From the NCBI GenBank assembly GCA_025060675.1, contig JANXBI010000022.1, positions 25,891 to 89,890 on the forward strand: a stretch of DNA of 64,000 nucleotides, in the 5' to 3' direction. The position numbers and the translations under genes were made by a program. The notes under the pieces are model-generated. The model was not told where the DNA came from, did no database searches, and saw only the letters and a program-made list of their open reading frames with translations. Of this stretch, positions 19,062-27,605 are shown piece by piece. Source of the DNA: Candidatus Caldatribacterium sp. (GTDB lineage Bacteria > Atribacterota > Atribacteria > Atribacterales > Caldatribacteriaceae). The stretch's first letter is position 1. The number at the start of each line of letters is the position of its first letter.

Positions 19062-20108
19062 TCAAGCTTTGCCGAGCCTTACAGCAAGCTCCCGGAGTTC
19101 CGGATCGACTACCTGACCTCGGTCGATAATGAGCTCTCCATCGAGCCACACAGAGGTGTTCAGACAGATTCCATCAGAATGGGAAGGAGCAGGAATGCCA
19201 TCAGGGGGAAGGAGAATAGCTCCAATGTTTCCCACACCCCACTCAGTACAGCCCCAGACCCGCTCATCCTCAAGGATATCTCCAGTGAGCTTTGCCCCAG
19301 GGTTAAACCCATAGCACACATGAGCCATATAGAACATCCGGGGGTGGTTGAAGCTCCGAAGCCACGTCTCGAACGCCACCGCTTCTTTTCCTCCTTCAAT
19401 CTTCACAATCCTTCCCTTCTCCACCACAAGACGGATAGGTTCCCTAAGAAGGCCAAGAGGTGGAACTACCGAGCCGTCAAAAACGATAACCCCATTGACG
19501 GTGTCAAGATTCGGCGTCCAGGCAATCTGCCCCGACATCATGTGGGAGCCAGGAGTATCAGCATACCCAAGCTCACAGTTGACAGGATGCGCAGGGTCAT
19601 TCTCAAATTCCACGTTACCCCCAGCAGGGGTAGTCATCCGGACTTTTTTCGCCTTTCGAGTTCTTTCGGCAAGTTTTTCTTGGAACTCCCGGAGTACGGG
19701 ATAGTTCACTCGTCCGATACAGCGAATCATCATATCCGCGTTCATACCCACGAGACAGAGATGTCGTAGCTTTGGGTTCTCTCGAAGAGCAATATCGTAA
19801 GGTGTCGAGTAAAGGAGCCATTCGTTGTTGAATTCCACCCAGGCGTCGACCGACCGAAGTAGCGCGATCAACGGCTCCATGGGGAGCATAGGATCAGCAG
19901 CCTTACCAACTCCAAGAGGTGCCGGAATCCAAAGGACCAAAGGTTTCGCCCCACAGGCAAAAGCGGAACGTGCAGTCGCATCGACCACCCGCTCGTCGCT
20001 TTCCGTGTCTGCCGTAATAAGGAATGTCTCTCCTTCCTTAAGCTTGAAAAGCTCTCGCACGAGGATATCCGCTGCTTTTCCGAGTTCGTACTCATAGAGC
20101 TTGGGCAA
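19062..20108 (-). CDS. M29-like aminopeptidase (AmpS/aminopeptidase T family), copy 1
   Basis: A 348-residue paralogue of the next gene, recognisable by the shared blocks VNGVIVFDGSVVPPLG, KIEGGKEAVAFETWL and CYGFNPGAKLTGDILEDE. First gene of the aminopeptidase-opp operon, suggesting that imported peptides are trimmed as they enter. I placed the start at TTG (20106-20108) because it follows AAAGGAGTG by eight bases; no ATG or GTG in frame has a comparable site. An extended -10 box and a small palindrome lie just upstream. Peptidase activity is inferred from family and context only. Confidence 0.8.
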   Translation of the reverse strand: MPKLYEYELGKAADILVRELFKLKEGETFLITADTESDERVVDATARSAFACGAKPLVLWIPAPLGVGKAADPMLPMEPLIALLRSVDAWVEFNNEWLLYSTPYDIALRENPKLRHLCLVGMNADMMIRCIGRVNYPVLREFQEKLAERTRKAKKVRMTTPAGGNVEFENDPAHPVNCELGYADTPGSHMMSGQIAWTPNLDTVNGVIVFDGSVVPPLGLLREPIRLVVEKGRIVKIEGGKEAVAFETWLRSFNHPRMFYMAHVCYGFNPGAKLTGDILEDERVWGCTEWGVGNIGAILLPPDGIPAPSHSDGICLNTSVWLDGELIIDRGQVVDPELRELAVRLGKA

Positions 20109-20129
20109 GGAAATCACTCCTTTCTTGGG

Positions 20130-20151
20130 AATCCCTTCAGGGATTATATCA
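20130..20151 (-). promoter_or_regulatory. extended -10 promoter with overlapping palindrome
   Basis: On the minus strand TGATATAAT is an extended -10 box (TATAAT at 20143-20148) for the aminopeptidase-opp operon, with no clear -35. The palindrome AATCCC-TTCA-GGGATT (20130-20145) overlaps the box and the likely start site, as a repressor operator or a 5' hairpin would. Confidence 0.5.
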
Positions 20152-20170
20152 TTCTCTCCACCAGGACATA

Positions 20171-20200
20171 TTGCCAAAAACTTGAAAAAAAGAGTATAAT
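20171..20200 (+). promoter_or_regulatory. promoter of the cobalamin riboswitch operon
   Basis: TTGCCA (20171-20176), an 18-base A-rich spacer and TATAAT (20195-20200). Transcription would begin near 20207, a few bases before the riboswitch P1 stem. Confidence 0.75.
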
Positions 20201-20219
20201 TGGGAAAAAGGCTGCATCC

Positions 20220-20381
20220 TTCCGTGGTGCCCTAATTCCGGGAGAATAGGGAAACCGGTGAAAATCCGGTGCGGACCCGCCGCTGTGAGAGGGGACGAAA
20301 GGTGCAAGAAAGCCACTGGGGAAACCTGGGAAGGCGCACCGAGTAGGCTTGAACCCTCAAGCCAGAAGACCTGCCACGGAA
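20220..20381 (+). promoter_or_regulatory. cobalamin riboswitch
   Basis: P1 is closed by TTCCGTGG (20220-20227) pairing with CCACGGAA (20374-20381). Inside are the conserved segments GGTGAAAATCCGGTGCGGA, CCCGCCGCTGTGA, GCCACTGGGGAAACCTGGGA and the B12 box with GCCAGAAGACCTGCC. With a terminator just downstream, it should shut off cblT-cblS transcription when adenosylcobalamin or a related cobamide is bound. Confidence 0.95.
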
Positions 20382-20402
20382 GACCCAAAAGAGGGTGATG
20401 GC

Positions 20403-20436
20403 AAAGCCCTCAGGGAAAACCTGAGGGCTTTTTCTT
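20403..20436 (+). terminator. terminator of the riboswitch expression platform
   Basis: A 12-bp stem (AAAGCCCTCAGG at 20403-20414 with 20420-20431), a five-base loop and a T run (TTTTTCTTTT). It lies 22 bases after the aptamer and before the cblT ribosome site. Confidence 0.9.
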
Positions 20437-20461
20437 TTACCAAACGAAAGGAGGAGGAGTC

Positions 20462-20956
20462 ATGGAACATGCCCGCACCTTGACGTACCGCTTGAGCCTT
20501 TCTGCAAGCCTTGTGGCGCTCTGCGTTGTGGGATCCTTTCTCAAAATCCCAAGCCCCACAGGGACAGTCGCTTTGGACTCTCTTCCCGGATTCCTTGGCG
20601 CTCTCCTTTTAGGGTACGGGGAAGGGGCACTTGTGGCATTTCTTGGGCACATTCTGACGTCACTAAACGTTGGATTTCCGCTGGGATTCCCTATACACCT
20701 GCTCATTGCCCTGGAGATGGGTGGTATTGCGCTCTTCTTCCGCCTCCTTTTCACACGCTTTGGAGCTTTAGTTGCTCTTGCCTCTGGAACCTTGGCTAAC
20801 GGCGTTCTCGCCCCTCTGAGCCTTGTCCCTCTCTTTGGGTGGGGATTCTTCCTTGGGATACTCCCCTCCCTCACTCTTGGCTCTCTTGTCAACATCGCCC
20901 TTGCTACGGTACTTTACCAGGTGGTCTCGAAGCGATGGAAAGGGATTGTCTCATAG
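20462..20956 (+). CDS. cblT: ECF transporter S component, probable alpha-ribazole transporter CblT
   Basis: Integral membrane protein of 164 residues with five or six helices, typical of energy-coupling-factor substrate-capture subunits. Segments such as LDSLPGFLGALLLGYGEGA and GHILTSLNVGFPLGFP resemble CblT. The cobalamin riboswitch upstream and the PurM-like cblS downstream support alpha-ribazole (the nucleoside part of B12) as substrate. The ECF ATPase and T subunits are not in the window and would be shared from elsewhere. The ATG at 20462 follows an AAAGGAGGAGGAG site. Confidence 0.82.
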   Translation: MEHARTLTYRLSLSASLVALCVVGSFLKIPSPTGTVALDSLPGFLGALLLGYGEGALVAFLGHILTSLNVGFPLGFPIHLLIALEMGGIALFFRLLFTRFGALVALASGTLANGVLAPLSLVPLFGWGFFLGILPSLTLGSLVNIALATVLYQVVSKRWKGIVS

Positions 20957-21672
20957 TGCCCTTAGGGGAAGAAGAGCTTGTGTTGGCCTGTGATGCTCTT
21001 GGAGGCATAGGGCCAAAAGAGGGGGACACACTTTCTGTCCCCCTCGATGTATCTGCCCAGTTCACGGCCCGAGTGGCCCTAGCCGAAGCCTTAGCTGCAG
21101 GAGCAGAACCCCTTGCTCTTTCGGTCACCCTAAGCGTTGAACCCTACCCCTGGCTTGAAGAGGCAAAGAGGGGCATCCTTCGAGAACTCGAGAGTATTGG
21201 AAAAGACCACATCCCTCTCCTTTTTTCCAGCGAAAAGAACGTGAAAGCGGAAGCCACCGGTCTTGGAGTCACCGTTCTTGGAAGACGGCTTCGTGGGAAA
21301 AATCGCCCCCAACTCCGGGAAGGAACACTCTACGCCTTGGGAGTTCCCTCCTGTGGGGTTGCCGTCTTGGAGAATGCAAACGCTATCGCAGACCTCAAGG
21401 ACATCCTCAAGCTCTGGGACCTCCTCCCCGAAGCACCGATACTCCCCGTGGGATCCCGGGGGATTTTCTGCGAGGCGCTCCATTTCATCCACGGGACTTC
21501 CTTCATCCTGCATTTGAACCCTAAACCACCTTTCCCCTTGTACACCTCGTGTGGTCCAGCAACGGTCCTCCTTTTCGCAAGCCCAGAGAGCCTCATAAAA
21601 CTTGCACCATACTTTACCAAACCCCTCTGGGTGGTGGGAAAACTCAAGGAACGAGAACTGCCGAAGCCTTGA
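20935..21672 (+). CDS. cblS: PurM-like kinase, probable alpha-ribazole kinase CblS
   Basis: A 245-residue protein of the AIR-synthase/ThiL/HypE ATP-binding fold. Its N-terminal ACDALGGIGPKEGD and FTARVALAEALAAGAEPLAL carry the glycine/aspartate signature of the group. In Firmicutes, CblS phosphorylates alpha-ribazole imported by CblT, and the gene pairing here is the same. The start is ATG at 20935, overlapping cblT by 22 bases. GTG at 20956, which overlaps the cblT stop by one base, is a plausible alternative. Its 3' end overlaps the convergent dehydrogenase gene by 29 bases. Confidence 0.8.
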   Translation: MERDCLIVPLGEEELVLACDALGGIGPKEGDTLSVPLDVSAQFTARVALAEALAAGAEPLALSVTLSVEPYPWLEEAKRGILRELESIGKDHIPLLFSSEKNVKAEATGLGVTVLGRRLRGKNRPQLREGTLYALGVPSCGVAVLENANAIADLKDILKLWDLLPEAPILPVGSRGIFCEALHFIHGTSFILHLNPKPPFPLYTSCGPATVLLFASPESLIKLAPYFTKPLWVVGKLKERELPKP

Positions 21673-22627
21673 TTTCCCGCTTCTGCAGCTTCTCAAGAAC
21701 GGTGTTGGCCTCCCCAAGAGGGTATACCTCAGTTGACACCATAAAGCGATACTGTCTCGCCACAGCAAGGAATTCCCGGACATCGCTTCTTGTGCTGTTC
21801 GCTACGCTTTGAACACTCCGTTCCTTGTAGATGAGTTCGTAAGGAATTTCCGGAATCGGGGTCGCATAAATCCCCGCTGCCACAACTTTCCCCCCTGGTG
21901 CCAAATGCTCAAGAGCTTTGCGGATGAGTGCCCCAGAAGGAGCAAAAACAATAGCGGCTTGAAAAGGGATAGGAGGTTTTTCCTCAGCATCACCAACAAA
22001 AACCGCTCCAAGTCGCCGTGCCAAATCCCTGTGGTGCGGACTCCGGGTGAAGACAAAGACTTCGTGCCCCTCAAAACGGGCCATCTGGAGTACAAGGTGC
22101 GCTGAAGACCCAAAACCAAAGAGGGCGAGAATGTCTCCCTTCTCAAGTCCTAACGTCCTGTATGCCCGGTACCCTATGACTCCACCACAAAGAAGTGGTG
22201 CAAGCTCCGTGACCTCATAACCTTGAGGAAGAGGGTACACACTGTCCCTGTGGGCCAGGAAGTACTCCGCGTATCCCCCATCCACATCGTATCCGGTGAA
22301 ACGGGCGTTCTCACAAAGATTCTCCTTTCCCCGACGACAGAACGCACACTCTCCACACACTGAGAAAAGCCAAGGCGTTCCCACAAGGTCCCCACAGGCA
22401 ACATCGGAAACGTTCCTCCCTACCTGAACCACTTTCCCCACAATCTGGTGCCCTGGAACGATGGGAAGACGACGCGCTGGAAGTTCCCCAGCAACGATAT
22501 GAAGGTCAGTGTGGCATACCCCACAGGCTTGAACGGCAACAAGAACCCCCCCATCCCCAGGCTCAGGGACAGGAAGATCCCGTAGGACAAGAGGCGTACC
22601 TTGTTTTTCAAGAACCATAGCCCGCAC
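21644..22627 (-). CDS. zinc-dependent alcohol dehydrogenase (MDR superfamily)
   Basis: NAD(P)-linked alcohol/aldehyde oxidoreductase of about 327 residues. The catalytic zinc site is CGVCHTDLH early, with PGHQIVGKV carrying the second ligand. The structural zinc is bound by the four cysteines of CGECAFCRRGKENLCENARF. The Rossmann motif is FGFGSSAHLVLQMA. It belongs to the zinc-binding ADH families related to AdhP/AdhA. The GTG at 22627 was chosen for a GGAGGAG site seven bases upstream; it lies inside the epimerase gene (20-base overlap). Its stop end runs into cblS on the opposite strand. Confidence 0.9.
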   Translation of the reverse strand: MRAMVLEKQGTPLVLRDLPVPEPGDGGVLVAVQACGVCHTDLHIVAGELPARRLPIVPGHQIVGKVVQVGRNVSDVACGDLVGTPWLFSVCGECAFCRRGKENLCENARFTGYDVDGGYAEYFLAHRDSVYPLPQGYEVTELAPLLCGGVIGYRAYRTLGLEKGDILALFGFGSSAHLVLQMARFEGHEVFVFTRSPHHRDLARRLGAVFVGDAEEKPPIPFQAAIVFAPSGALIRKALEHLAPGGKVVAAGIYATPIPEIPYELIYKERSVQSVANSTRSDVREFLAVARQYRFMVSTEVYPLGEANTVLEKLQKREIKASAVLVP

Positions 22628-23549
22628 AGCGCATCTCCTCCGCAAACCAGAAGAAGGTTCGTTCTAGACCCTCTTCGAGGGAAACCCGAGGTACCCAAGA
22701 AAACGCTCTCTTTGCTCTTTCCACTGAGAGCGCGATGCGGGAAATCTCTCCCTTGCGTTCTGGAGCAAAAACAACGTCTACTTTTCGCTTGACAACTTGC
22801 TCAAAAAGCGCAAGGAGCTCGAGAACACTTGTCTCCCTTCCTGTCCCGATGTTATACGCACCAGGTGGCGCAGAGAGGGCAAAGAGATTTGCTTGTGCCA
22901 CATCGGTGACGAAAACATAGTCCCGGGTTTTCGTTCCATCGCCAAAGACCACGCAAGGTTCACCCCGTAGGATTCGCTCCGAGAAGATGGCTATGACCCC
23001 CGCCTCCCCCTTGGGATCCTGTCGAGGACCGTAAACGTTGCCATAACGAAGCGCAACGTAGGGTATCCCCCAAACAGCTTCATAGTAACGGAGATAACAC
23101 TCCGCGGCATACTTTGCCACCCCGTAGGGAGAGAGGGGTGCTGGAACACGTTCTTCCGAAACGGGGAGTTCCTCCACCTCCCCATAGAGCGCACCTCCGG
23201 TCGAGGCAAAAATAACCTTCTCCACACCAAACTCTCTTGAGAGCTCAAGGACGGTAAGGGTGCCAAGGATATTCACCGAAGCATCGTACAGGGGGTCATC
23301 GACTGAGGAGCGGAGGTTGATCTGGGCCGCATGGTGGTTCACAAACCGTGGGCGCTCCTTGCGGAAAACCTCCCGGAGAGCATCTCGATCACGAACGTCT
23401 ACCTCATAGAAACGGGCTTGGGGATTAAGATTTCTTCTGCTTCCTGTGACGAGGTTATCCACCACCGCCACGGAGAATCCCGCCTCAAGGTACGTATCAA
23501 CGACGTGAGAGCCAATGAATCCTGCACCACCTGTAACAAGAATAGTCAT
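22608..23549 (-). CDS. NAD-dependent sugar epimerase, GalE-like
   Basis: Short-chain-type nucleotide-sugar epimerase of 313 residues, probably UDP-glucose 4-epimerase. It has TGGAGFIGSHVVDTYL at the N-terminus for NAD binding, the catalytic YGVAKYAAECYL (Tyr-x3-Lys), ALRYGNVYGPRQDP, and GDGTKTRDYVFVTDVAQAN near the C-terminus, all family landmarks. The ATG at 23549 is preceded by a G-rich GGGGGAAGGGGG site. An open frame extends 375 bases further upstream but shows no conserved protein and no start with a ribosome site. It is probably co-transcribed with the dehydrogenase. Confidence 0.88.
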   Translation of the reverse strand: MTILVTGGAGFIGSHVVDTYLEAGFSVAVVDNLVTGSRRNLNPQARFYEVDVRDRDALREVFRKERPRFVNHHAAQINLRSSVDDPLYDASVNILGTLTVLELSREFGVEKVIFASTGGALYGEVEELPVSEERVPAPLSPYGVAKYAAECYLRYYEAVWGIPYVALRYGNVYGPRQDPKGEAGVIAIFSERILRGEPCVVFGDGTKTRDYVFVTDVAQANLFALSAPPGAYNIGTGRETSVLELLALFEQVVKRKVDVVFAPERKGEISRIALSVERAKRAFSWVPRVSLEEGLERTFFWFAEEMRCAGYGS

Positions 23550-23817
23550 CCCCCTTCCCCCCTCAAGAGTACCCTCCACATTTGAGTGCCCCTTGTCTTG
23601 CGCTCTGTGCTTTCCCACTCGAATAGAGAGCGTATGACTTTCTATAGACCGTAAAGCAGACTCGGCTTGCGTACCGGCTATATCGTAACACACCGAACAA
23701 GGCGTTTGCACCCTTAAAGATGGAACCCGTAGTACCCAGAACAAGGCACAATCACAACCCCAGAGGGATTGACGTCCTTGGTATAATACAAAGAAGTGCA
23801 TTAAGGAGCGTGAGACT
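23550..23817. other. 268-base intergenic region with a plus-strand extended -10
   Basis: Divergent spacer between the epimerase and HAD genes. On the plus strand TGGTATAAT (23779-23787) is an extended -10 box about 30 bases before the HAD start, with no clear -35. I found no convincing minus-strand promoter, RNA gene or small gene in the rest. Confidence 0.5.
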
Positions 23818-24486
23818 GTGGCAAAAGCTGTGATTTTCGATATAGACGGGACGATCACGGACACGAATCCCCTCTTCCTTGAGGCCATCCGACAGGCGTA
23901 CCTTGAGTTTACCGGGAATGACAAACCTCAAGAGTTTTTCATTTTCACCTTAGGTATTCCGAGTCCCGAAACAGTGCGAAAACTTGATATTCCTGAGGAA
24001 AAAGCCCAAGCTTTCGTCAATCGGTGGCAGGAACTCATTAAAGCTGGAATGCCCAAGGTACGCCTCTTTGCAGGGATACGGGAAGTTCTTGAGACACTTC
24101 AGGAGGCAGGAATTCCTATGGCTATCGTCACCGCAAAGGTTCGAAGCGAAATGAGTTACCAATTCGATCGCTTTGGACTCAACCACCTTTTTCAGGTCAT
24201 CCTTTGCGCGGAGGATGCACCACGTCCCAAACCCTATCCAGATCCTCTTCTTGTCGCTTGTGAAAAGCTTAGAGTCACTCCAAAGGAAGCACTCTTTGTC
24301 GGAGACAGTGTCTACGACATTACCGCAGCACGCCTTGCAGGAGTCCCCTTTGCCTTGGCGAGTTGGGGAGCTCTTGAGAAAGAGCGAGTATTAAGCATGC
24401 ATCCAGACTTTGTGCTCCTCACTCCTGAGGACCTTTTAAAAATCCTTCGCAAGGACCTCCGCAGGATAACGCGAGTTTCTCCTTGA
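23818..24486 (+). CDS. HAD-superfamily phosphatase (PGP/beta-PGM type)
   Basis: Cytosolic hydrolase of 222 residues. Motif I is FDIDGTITDT (Asp8 nucleophile, Asp10), motif II is IVTAKVR with the Thr, Lys appears in PRPKPYPDP, and motif IV is FVGDSVYDITAARLAG. The layout and cap domain match phosphoglycolate phosphatase/PpaX-type enzymes; the true substrate cannot be told. The start is GTG at 23818 with AAGGAG nine bases before. The last 68 bases overlap the DUF72 gene coming from the other strand. Confidence 0.88.
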   Translation: MAKAVIFDIDGTITDTNPLFLEAIRQAYLEFTGNDKPQEFFIFTLGIPSPETVRKLDIPEEKAQAFVNRWQELIKAGMPKVRLFAGIREVLETLQEAGIPMAIVTAKVRSEMSYQFDRFGLNHLFQVILCAEDAPRPKPYPDPLLVACEKLRVTPKEALFVGDSVYDITAARLAGVPFALASWGALEKERVLSMHPDFVLLTPEDLLKILRKDLRRITRVSP

Positions 24487-25174
24487 AGCGCTTGGCATCT
24501 TCAAACATGGGGATATTGTTGAAAAGGCAAAAGACTTCCCTGTCGTACGCTTGGAGTTTCTGCGCAAGGAATTGCAAATCTTCGTCCGTGTACTGGTAAC
24601 GGTACGAACCTCTCCCATGGAGACGGAAATAGGCAATCGCTCCCCACACGGGATCCTCCCTAAAAGGGTCCACAACGTGAACAAGGTTCAGGTCCCGACA
24701 GATAGCCAGAACGTCTTCCCTCTTCCATCTCCCTCGAGGTTCCCAAGCAAGCTCACATATCCCCCTGGGGAAATGCTCGAAAAAGGAGACGAGGTTCCGC
24801 ACATGCTCAGGTGTAGGGGTGAAAGAGGGAGGGCACTGAAAGACGAGAACCCTTGCCCTGAGAGCCTCTGCCATGAGGAGAGTGTGGTGTGCACAGGCAG
24901 CAACCTCTTCAGTCTTTCGGAAAAACCCAAGGTTCTCAAGGCGAAAAGATGGTGGAAGCTTTGTCCTCCGATAGGTGGGAGAAGTGACCAAATGGGTAAT
25001 ACCTTGGAAGGCCTTAAGGGTAAAGAGGAAACGTTCTGGGGCTTTGTCTCGGAGCCGTATGAGCGTTTCCACAGGGACAAGGGCGTAAAATGTCTGTTGC
25101 ACCTCGACGACATCAAAAGAGGCAAAGATTTCAGCGTGTTTCCTTGGAAAACCACAAACCCCAACGTGAATCAT
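24419..25174 (-). CDS. DUF72 (YecE-like) protein
   Basis: A TIM-barrel-like family of unknown biochemical function, 251 residues here. Landmarks are an N-terminal IHVGVCGFPR, a VEVQQTFYALV stretch, FLFTLKAFQGITHL, LVFQCPPSFTPTPEH and the C-terminal YFRLHGRGSYRYQYTDEDL with FCLFNNIPM. The ATG at 25174 overlaps the upstream stop as ATGA; a GTG at 25183 is possible but lacks a ribosome site. It follows the SPOR-glycosidase gene and collides tail to tail with the HAD gene. Confidence 0.85.
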   Translation of the reverse strand: MIHVGVCGFPRKHAEIFASFDVVEVQQTFYALVPVETLIRLRDKAPERFLFTLKAFQGITHLVTSPTYRRTKLPPSFRLENLGFFRKTEEVAACAHHTLLMAEALRARVLVFQCPPSFTPTPEHVRNLVSFFEHFPRGICELAWEPRGRWKREDVLAICRDLNLVHVVDPFREDPVWGAIAYFRLHGRGSYRYQYTDEDLQFLAQKLQAYDREVFCLFNNIPMFEDAKRFKEKLALSCGGPCEGFLKGPQE

Positions 25175-26937
25175 TGTGAACACAGGAGAATGGCCGAGGA
25201 GACTTTCCGTTCCCCAGTAAGGTCAGAGGGGAGATTGAGCACTTTCCCCTCAAGGTAGAACGTTGCCGAACCTCCTCCATCGAGGTTCAACGCTGAGGAA
25301 GTTCCATACGTTTTGAGCTCCGCTACGAGCTCTTCAATGGTCATGCCCACACTGTGACCGGGACGACGACCATCGACCACAAGGAAAAGAATGCGACCGT
25401 CTCCGAGGGTAGCTACTACCGTACGGGGGTGCCGTTTGGCTACAATATCAGGGTTGAAATCGCCGAAAGGACCAGGCTGTCCCCCAAAGAAAAGGAGCGG
25501 TCCTCCACTCACCGCGTGCCGCACCCGTTGCCACTCAGCAACCTGCTCCTCCGAGGTGTAGAGGGTCATTCGAACACGGACACGGTCACCAGGGAAAAAG
25601 GTGCGCCGCAGAACTTCCGCGCCTTTCCCCCTTCCAAGGAGGACGAAGCCATCCCGAGGAATAGGCGTTCCACCCTGGCCGTCAAGACGAACCTCCTGTA
25701 CGATGCCACCTCGAACAACCACCTCAACACCGCTTTGCTTTGGCGTCTGACTGCCGAAGAAGAAGTCGTAGAAAACCACTTCGTTGCCGTTGTTGAGGCG
25801 ATTAATCCCTTGCACTTCCACTGCACCCCGGGAACCAATTGCCTTACAAGCAAAGCGAGTTTCCCCAATGATTAGGCGATTTTCGTCAGTAAATCCAGCG
25901 GCATACCATCCCTTTTGGGGTTCAGAGAGAATCCGTCCATCAACCATGAGAAGCCCTATAGGGTCACCATTCTCGGCAAAGAAACTCGCATTCATGGCAA
26001 AAAGAGCATCCCTCCTCCGAGCAATGTCGCTTGTCTTCTCTCGATCCATAACCTGGTCTTTAGCCAGGGCCACTTCAAGACGGAAGGGAGCATTCACCGG
26101 GTCAAAAATCAGCCCTATGGTGAAAAAGGGGCCAGGGGATAAACCTTGAGAAACAGCCCCCTCGCCTCTCTCCAGAGCCACAGGATAAGAAGGAAAACCT
26201 TGCTTTGCAAGACGAGAACGGACGCTTTCCAAGTCCTTCCTGACATACGGCCCAACCCGAACCTTCAATAGACCACCTTCTTCGTGGAGACGAACCTGAT
26301 ACCCAAGCTCTTTGAGCCACTCCGCAACCCTTTCGGCTCGTTCCTTTTCCTGGTACGCCCCGACCTGGAGGAAAAACGTGTCCTGCGGAGTACTTGTAGG
26401 TTGAGGAACAACTTGCGCCTCAAGAGGCGCAAATCCCCATTTCTTCACCACCAACTCAAGATTCTCATGGATGCTTTTGCGTCGCTCAAAACGGATGTCT
26501 CCCTTTGCGTATTTTTTCAAAGTCTCCTTGATGATAATGAACTCCTGGGCACTCAAGACTCTCTTGGGAAACACATTCCCAGACACATCCCCCCGGATAA
26601 GGGGAGGCTCCAAAGAAGCAGCAAGGATGAAAAGACGCTGCTTTTCCTCTCCAAGGTGTTCAAGGTCTCGGAAGGGAACATTCTGGGTATCCACGAAGGA
26701 GAGAAGGTCATCATAGGAAAGTGCTCTGATAATGGTCTCCACAGCCTCCACGCGGAGTACTGGATCCCGAGGGCTTTTTCCCGAGGGAAGTGGTAAAGAC
26801 ACACCCAGAATGTTCTTGAGGGACTGGAGGAAATCCCCCCAGACAACTGGAGTTCCTTGGGCAGAAACCGGGAGGATAACTTCGAAGACAAGACACAGGA
26901 CAAATACCCAAAAAAAGCAGAGGTACGTGCGCCTCAA
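25171..26937 (-). CDS. secreted SPOR-domain phosphodiester glycosidase (NAGPA-like)
   Basis: Probable cell-wall protein of 588 residues. It has a signal peptide (cleavage near VSAQG), an N-terminal region of unknown fold with no clear SLH match, then a SPOR-like repeat (FFLQVGAYQEKERAERVAEWL and LKVRVGPYV) that would bind denuded peptidoglycan. The C-terminal half matches the phosphodiester glycosidase/NAGPA domain: FAMNASFFAENGDPIG, LLFFGGQ, RTVVATLGDGRILFLVVDGR and ALNLDGGGSATFYLEG. The TTG at 26937 follows GAGGTGA by six bases. It trails the his operon and overlaps the DUF72 gene. Confidence 0.85.
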   Translation of the reverse strand: MRRTYLCFFWVFVLCLVFEVILPVSAQGTPVVWGDFLQSLKNILGVSLPLPSGKSPRDPVLRVEAVETIIRALSYDDLLSFVDTQNVPFRDLEHLGEEKQRLFILAASLEPPLIRGDVSGNVFPKRVLSAQEFIIIKETLKKYAKGDIRFERRKSIHENLELVVKKWGFAPLEAQVVPQPTSTPQDTFFLQVGAYQEKERAERVAEWLKELGYQVRLHEEGGLLKVRVGPYVRKDLESVRSRLAKQGFPSYPVALERGEGAVSQGLSPGPFFTIGLIFDPVNAPFRLEVALAKDQVMDREKTSDIARRRDALFAMNASFFAENGDPIGLLMVDGRILSEPQKGWYAAGFTDENRLIIGETRFACKAIGSRGAVEVQGINRLNNGNEVVFYDFFFGSQTPKQSGVEVVVRGGIVQEVRLDGQGGTPIPRDGFVLLGRGKGAEVLRRTFFPGDRVRVRMTLYTSEEQVAEWQRVRHAVSGGPLLFFGGQPGPFGDFNPDIVAKRHPRTVVATLGDGRILFLVVDGRRPGHSVGMTIEELVAELKTYGTSSALNLDGGGSATFYLEGKVLNLPSDLTGERKVSSAILLCSQ

Positions 26938-26948
26938 GCGTGCTCACC

Positions 26949-27605
26949 TCATCTCCCAGTACCTTTCATGCGCCGGCTTCTGAGCTCTTCCATAACCTCG
27001 CCAAAGGTAAGGCCCTCACCTTTGAGAAGCACAAGGAGGTGGTACAAAAGATCAGCAACTTCATATCGAAGACGATTCCGTCGCGTAGCTTCACTCTCGA
27101 AAGCAGCCAAAAGAACCTCGGTTGCTTCTTCAGCGACCTTGCGGAGAATCTTCTCTCTCCCCTCAGCAAGAAGCTTCGCCGTATATGAGGCACAAGAAGG
27201 ATTCTGGGCACGCTCCTCGATAACCTTAAAGAGTTCTCCAAGGAAGGCAAAAAGAGGGTAAGGGGGGTATTCCTCCTTTGGTCCAGTTACTGCACCATTC
27301 TCAAGCTTGCGATGAAAGCAGGAGGAAAAACCCGTATGACAGGCAACCCCTTCTTGTCGTACCTGGACAAGCAGACAATCGCCGTCACAATCAACGTAGA
27401 TTCCCTCAACGTGCTGCACGTGACCACTCGTTTCCCCCTTATTCCACAGTCTTCCCCTACTTCGACTGTAGAACCAGGTGGTTCTCGTCTCAAGGGTCTT
27501 TTGGAGAGCCTCCTCATTCATATAGGCCACCATGAGGACCCTTCCCGTCGTTACGTCCTGAACAACCGCTGGAATAAGGCCGTTTTGATCAAAACGGAGC
27601 TCCAT
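26949..27605 (-). CDS. hisIE: bifunctional HisI-HisE (PRA-CH / PRA-PH)
   Basis: Catalyses the second and third steps of histidine synthesis. In the 218-residue protein, residues 1-110 are the cyclohydrolase, with [20 protein letters not shown], the zinc motif CDGDC and [10 protein letters not shown]. The C-terminal 100 residues are the pyrophosphohydrolase, with [13 protein letters not shown] and [14 protein letters not shown]. The ATG at 27605 overlaps the hisF stop by one base (TAATG). This is the last his gene of the run. Confidence 0.96.
   Translation of the reverse strand: MELRFDQNGLIPAVVQDVTTGRVLMVAYMNEEALQKTLETRTTWFYSRSRGRLWNKGETSGHVQHVEGIYVDCDGDCLLVQVRQEGVACHTGFSSCFHRKLENGAVTGPKEEYPPYPLFAFLGELFKVIEERAQNPSCASYTAKLLAEGREKILRKVAEEATEVLLAAFESEATRRNRLRYEVADLLYHLLVLLKGEGLTFGEVMEELRSRRMKGTGR

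Noticed and set aside
23550..23924. N-terminal extension of the GalE-like protein by about 125 residues
   Set aside because: The family begins at the NAD-binding motif right after the ATG at 23549. The extension has no conserved residues and runs through the divergent promoter region into the HAD gene.
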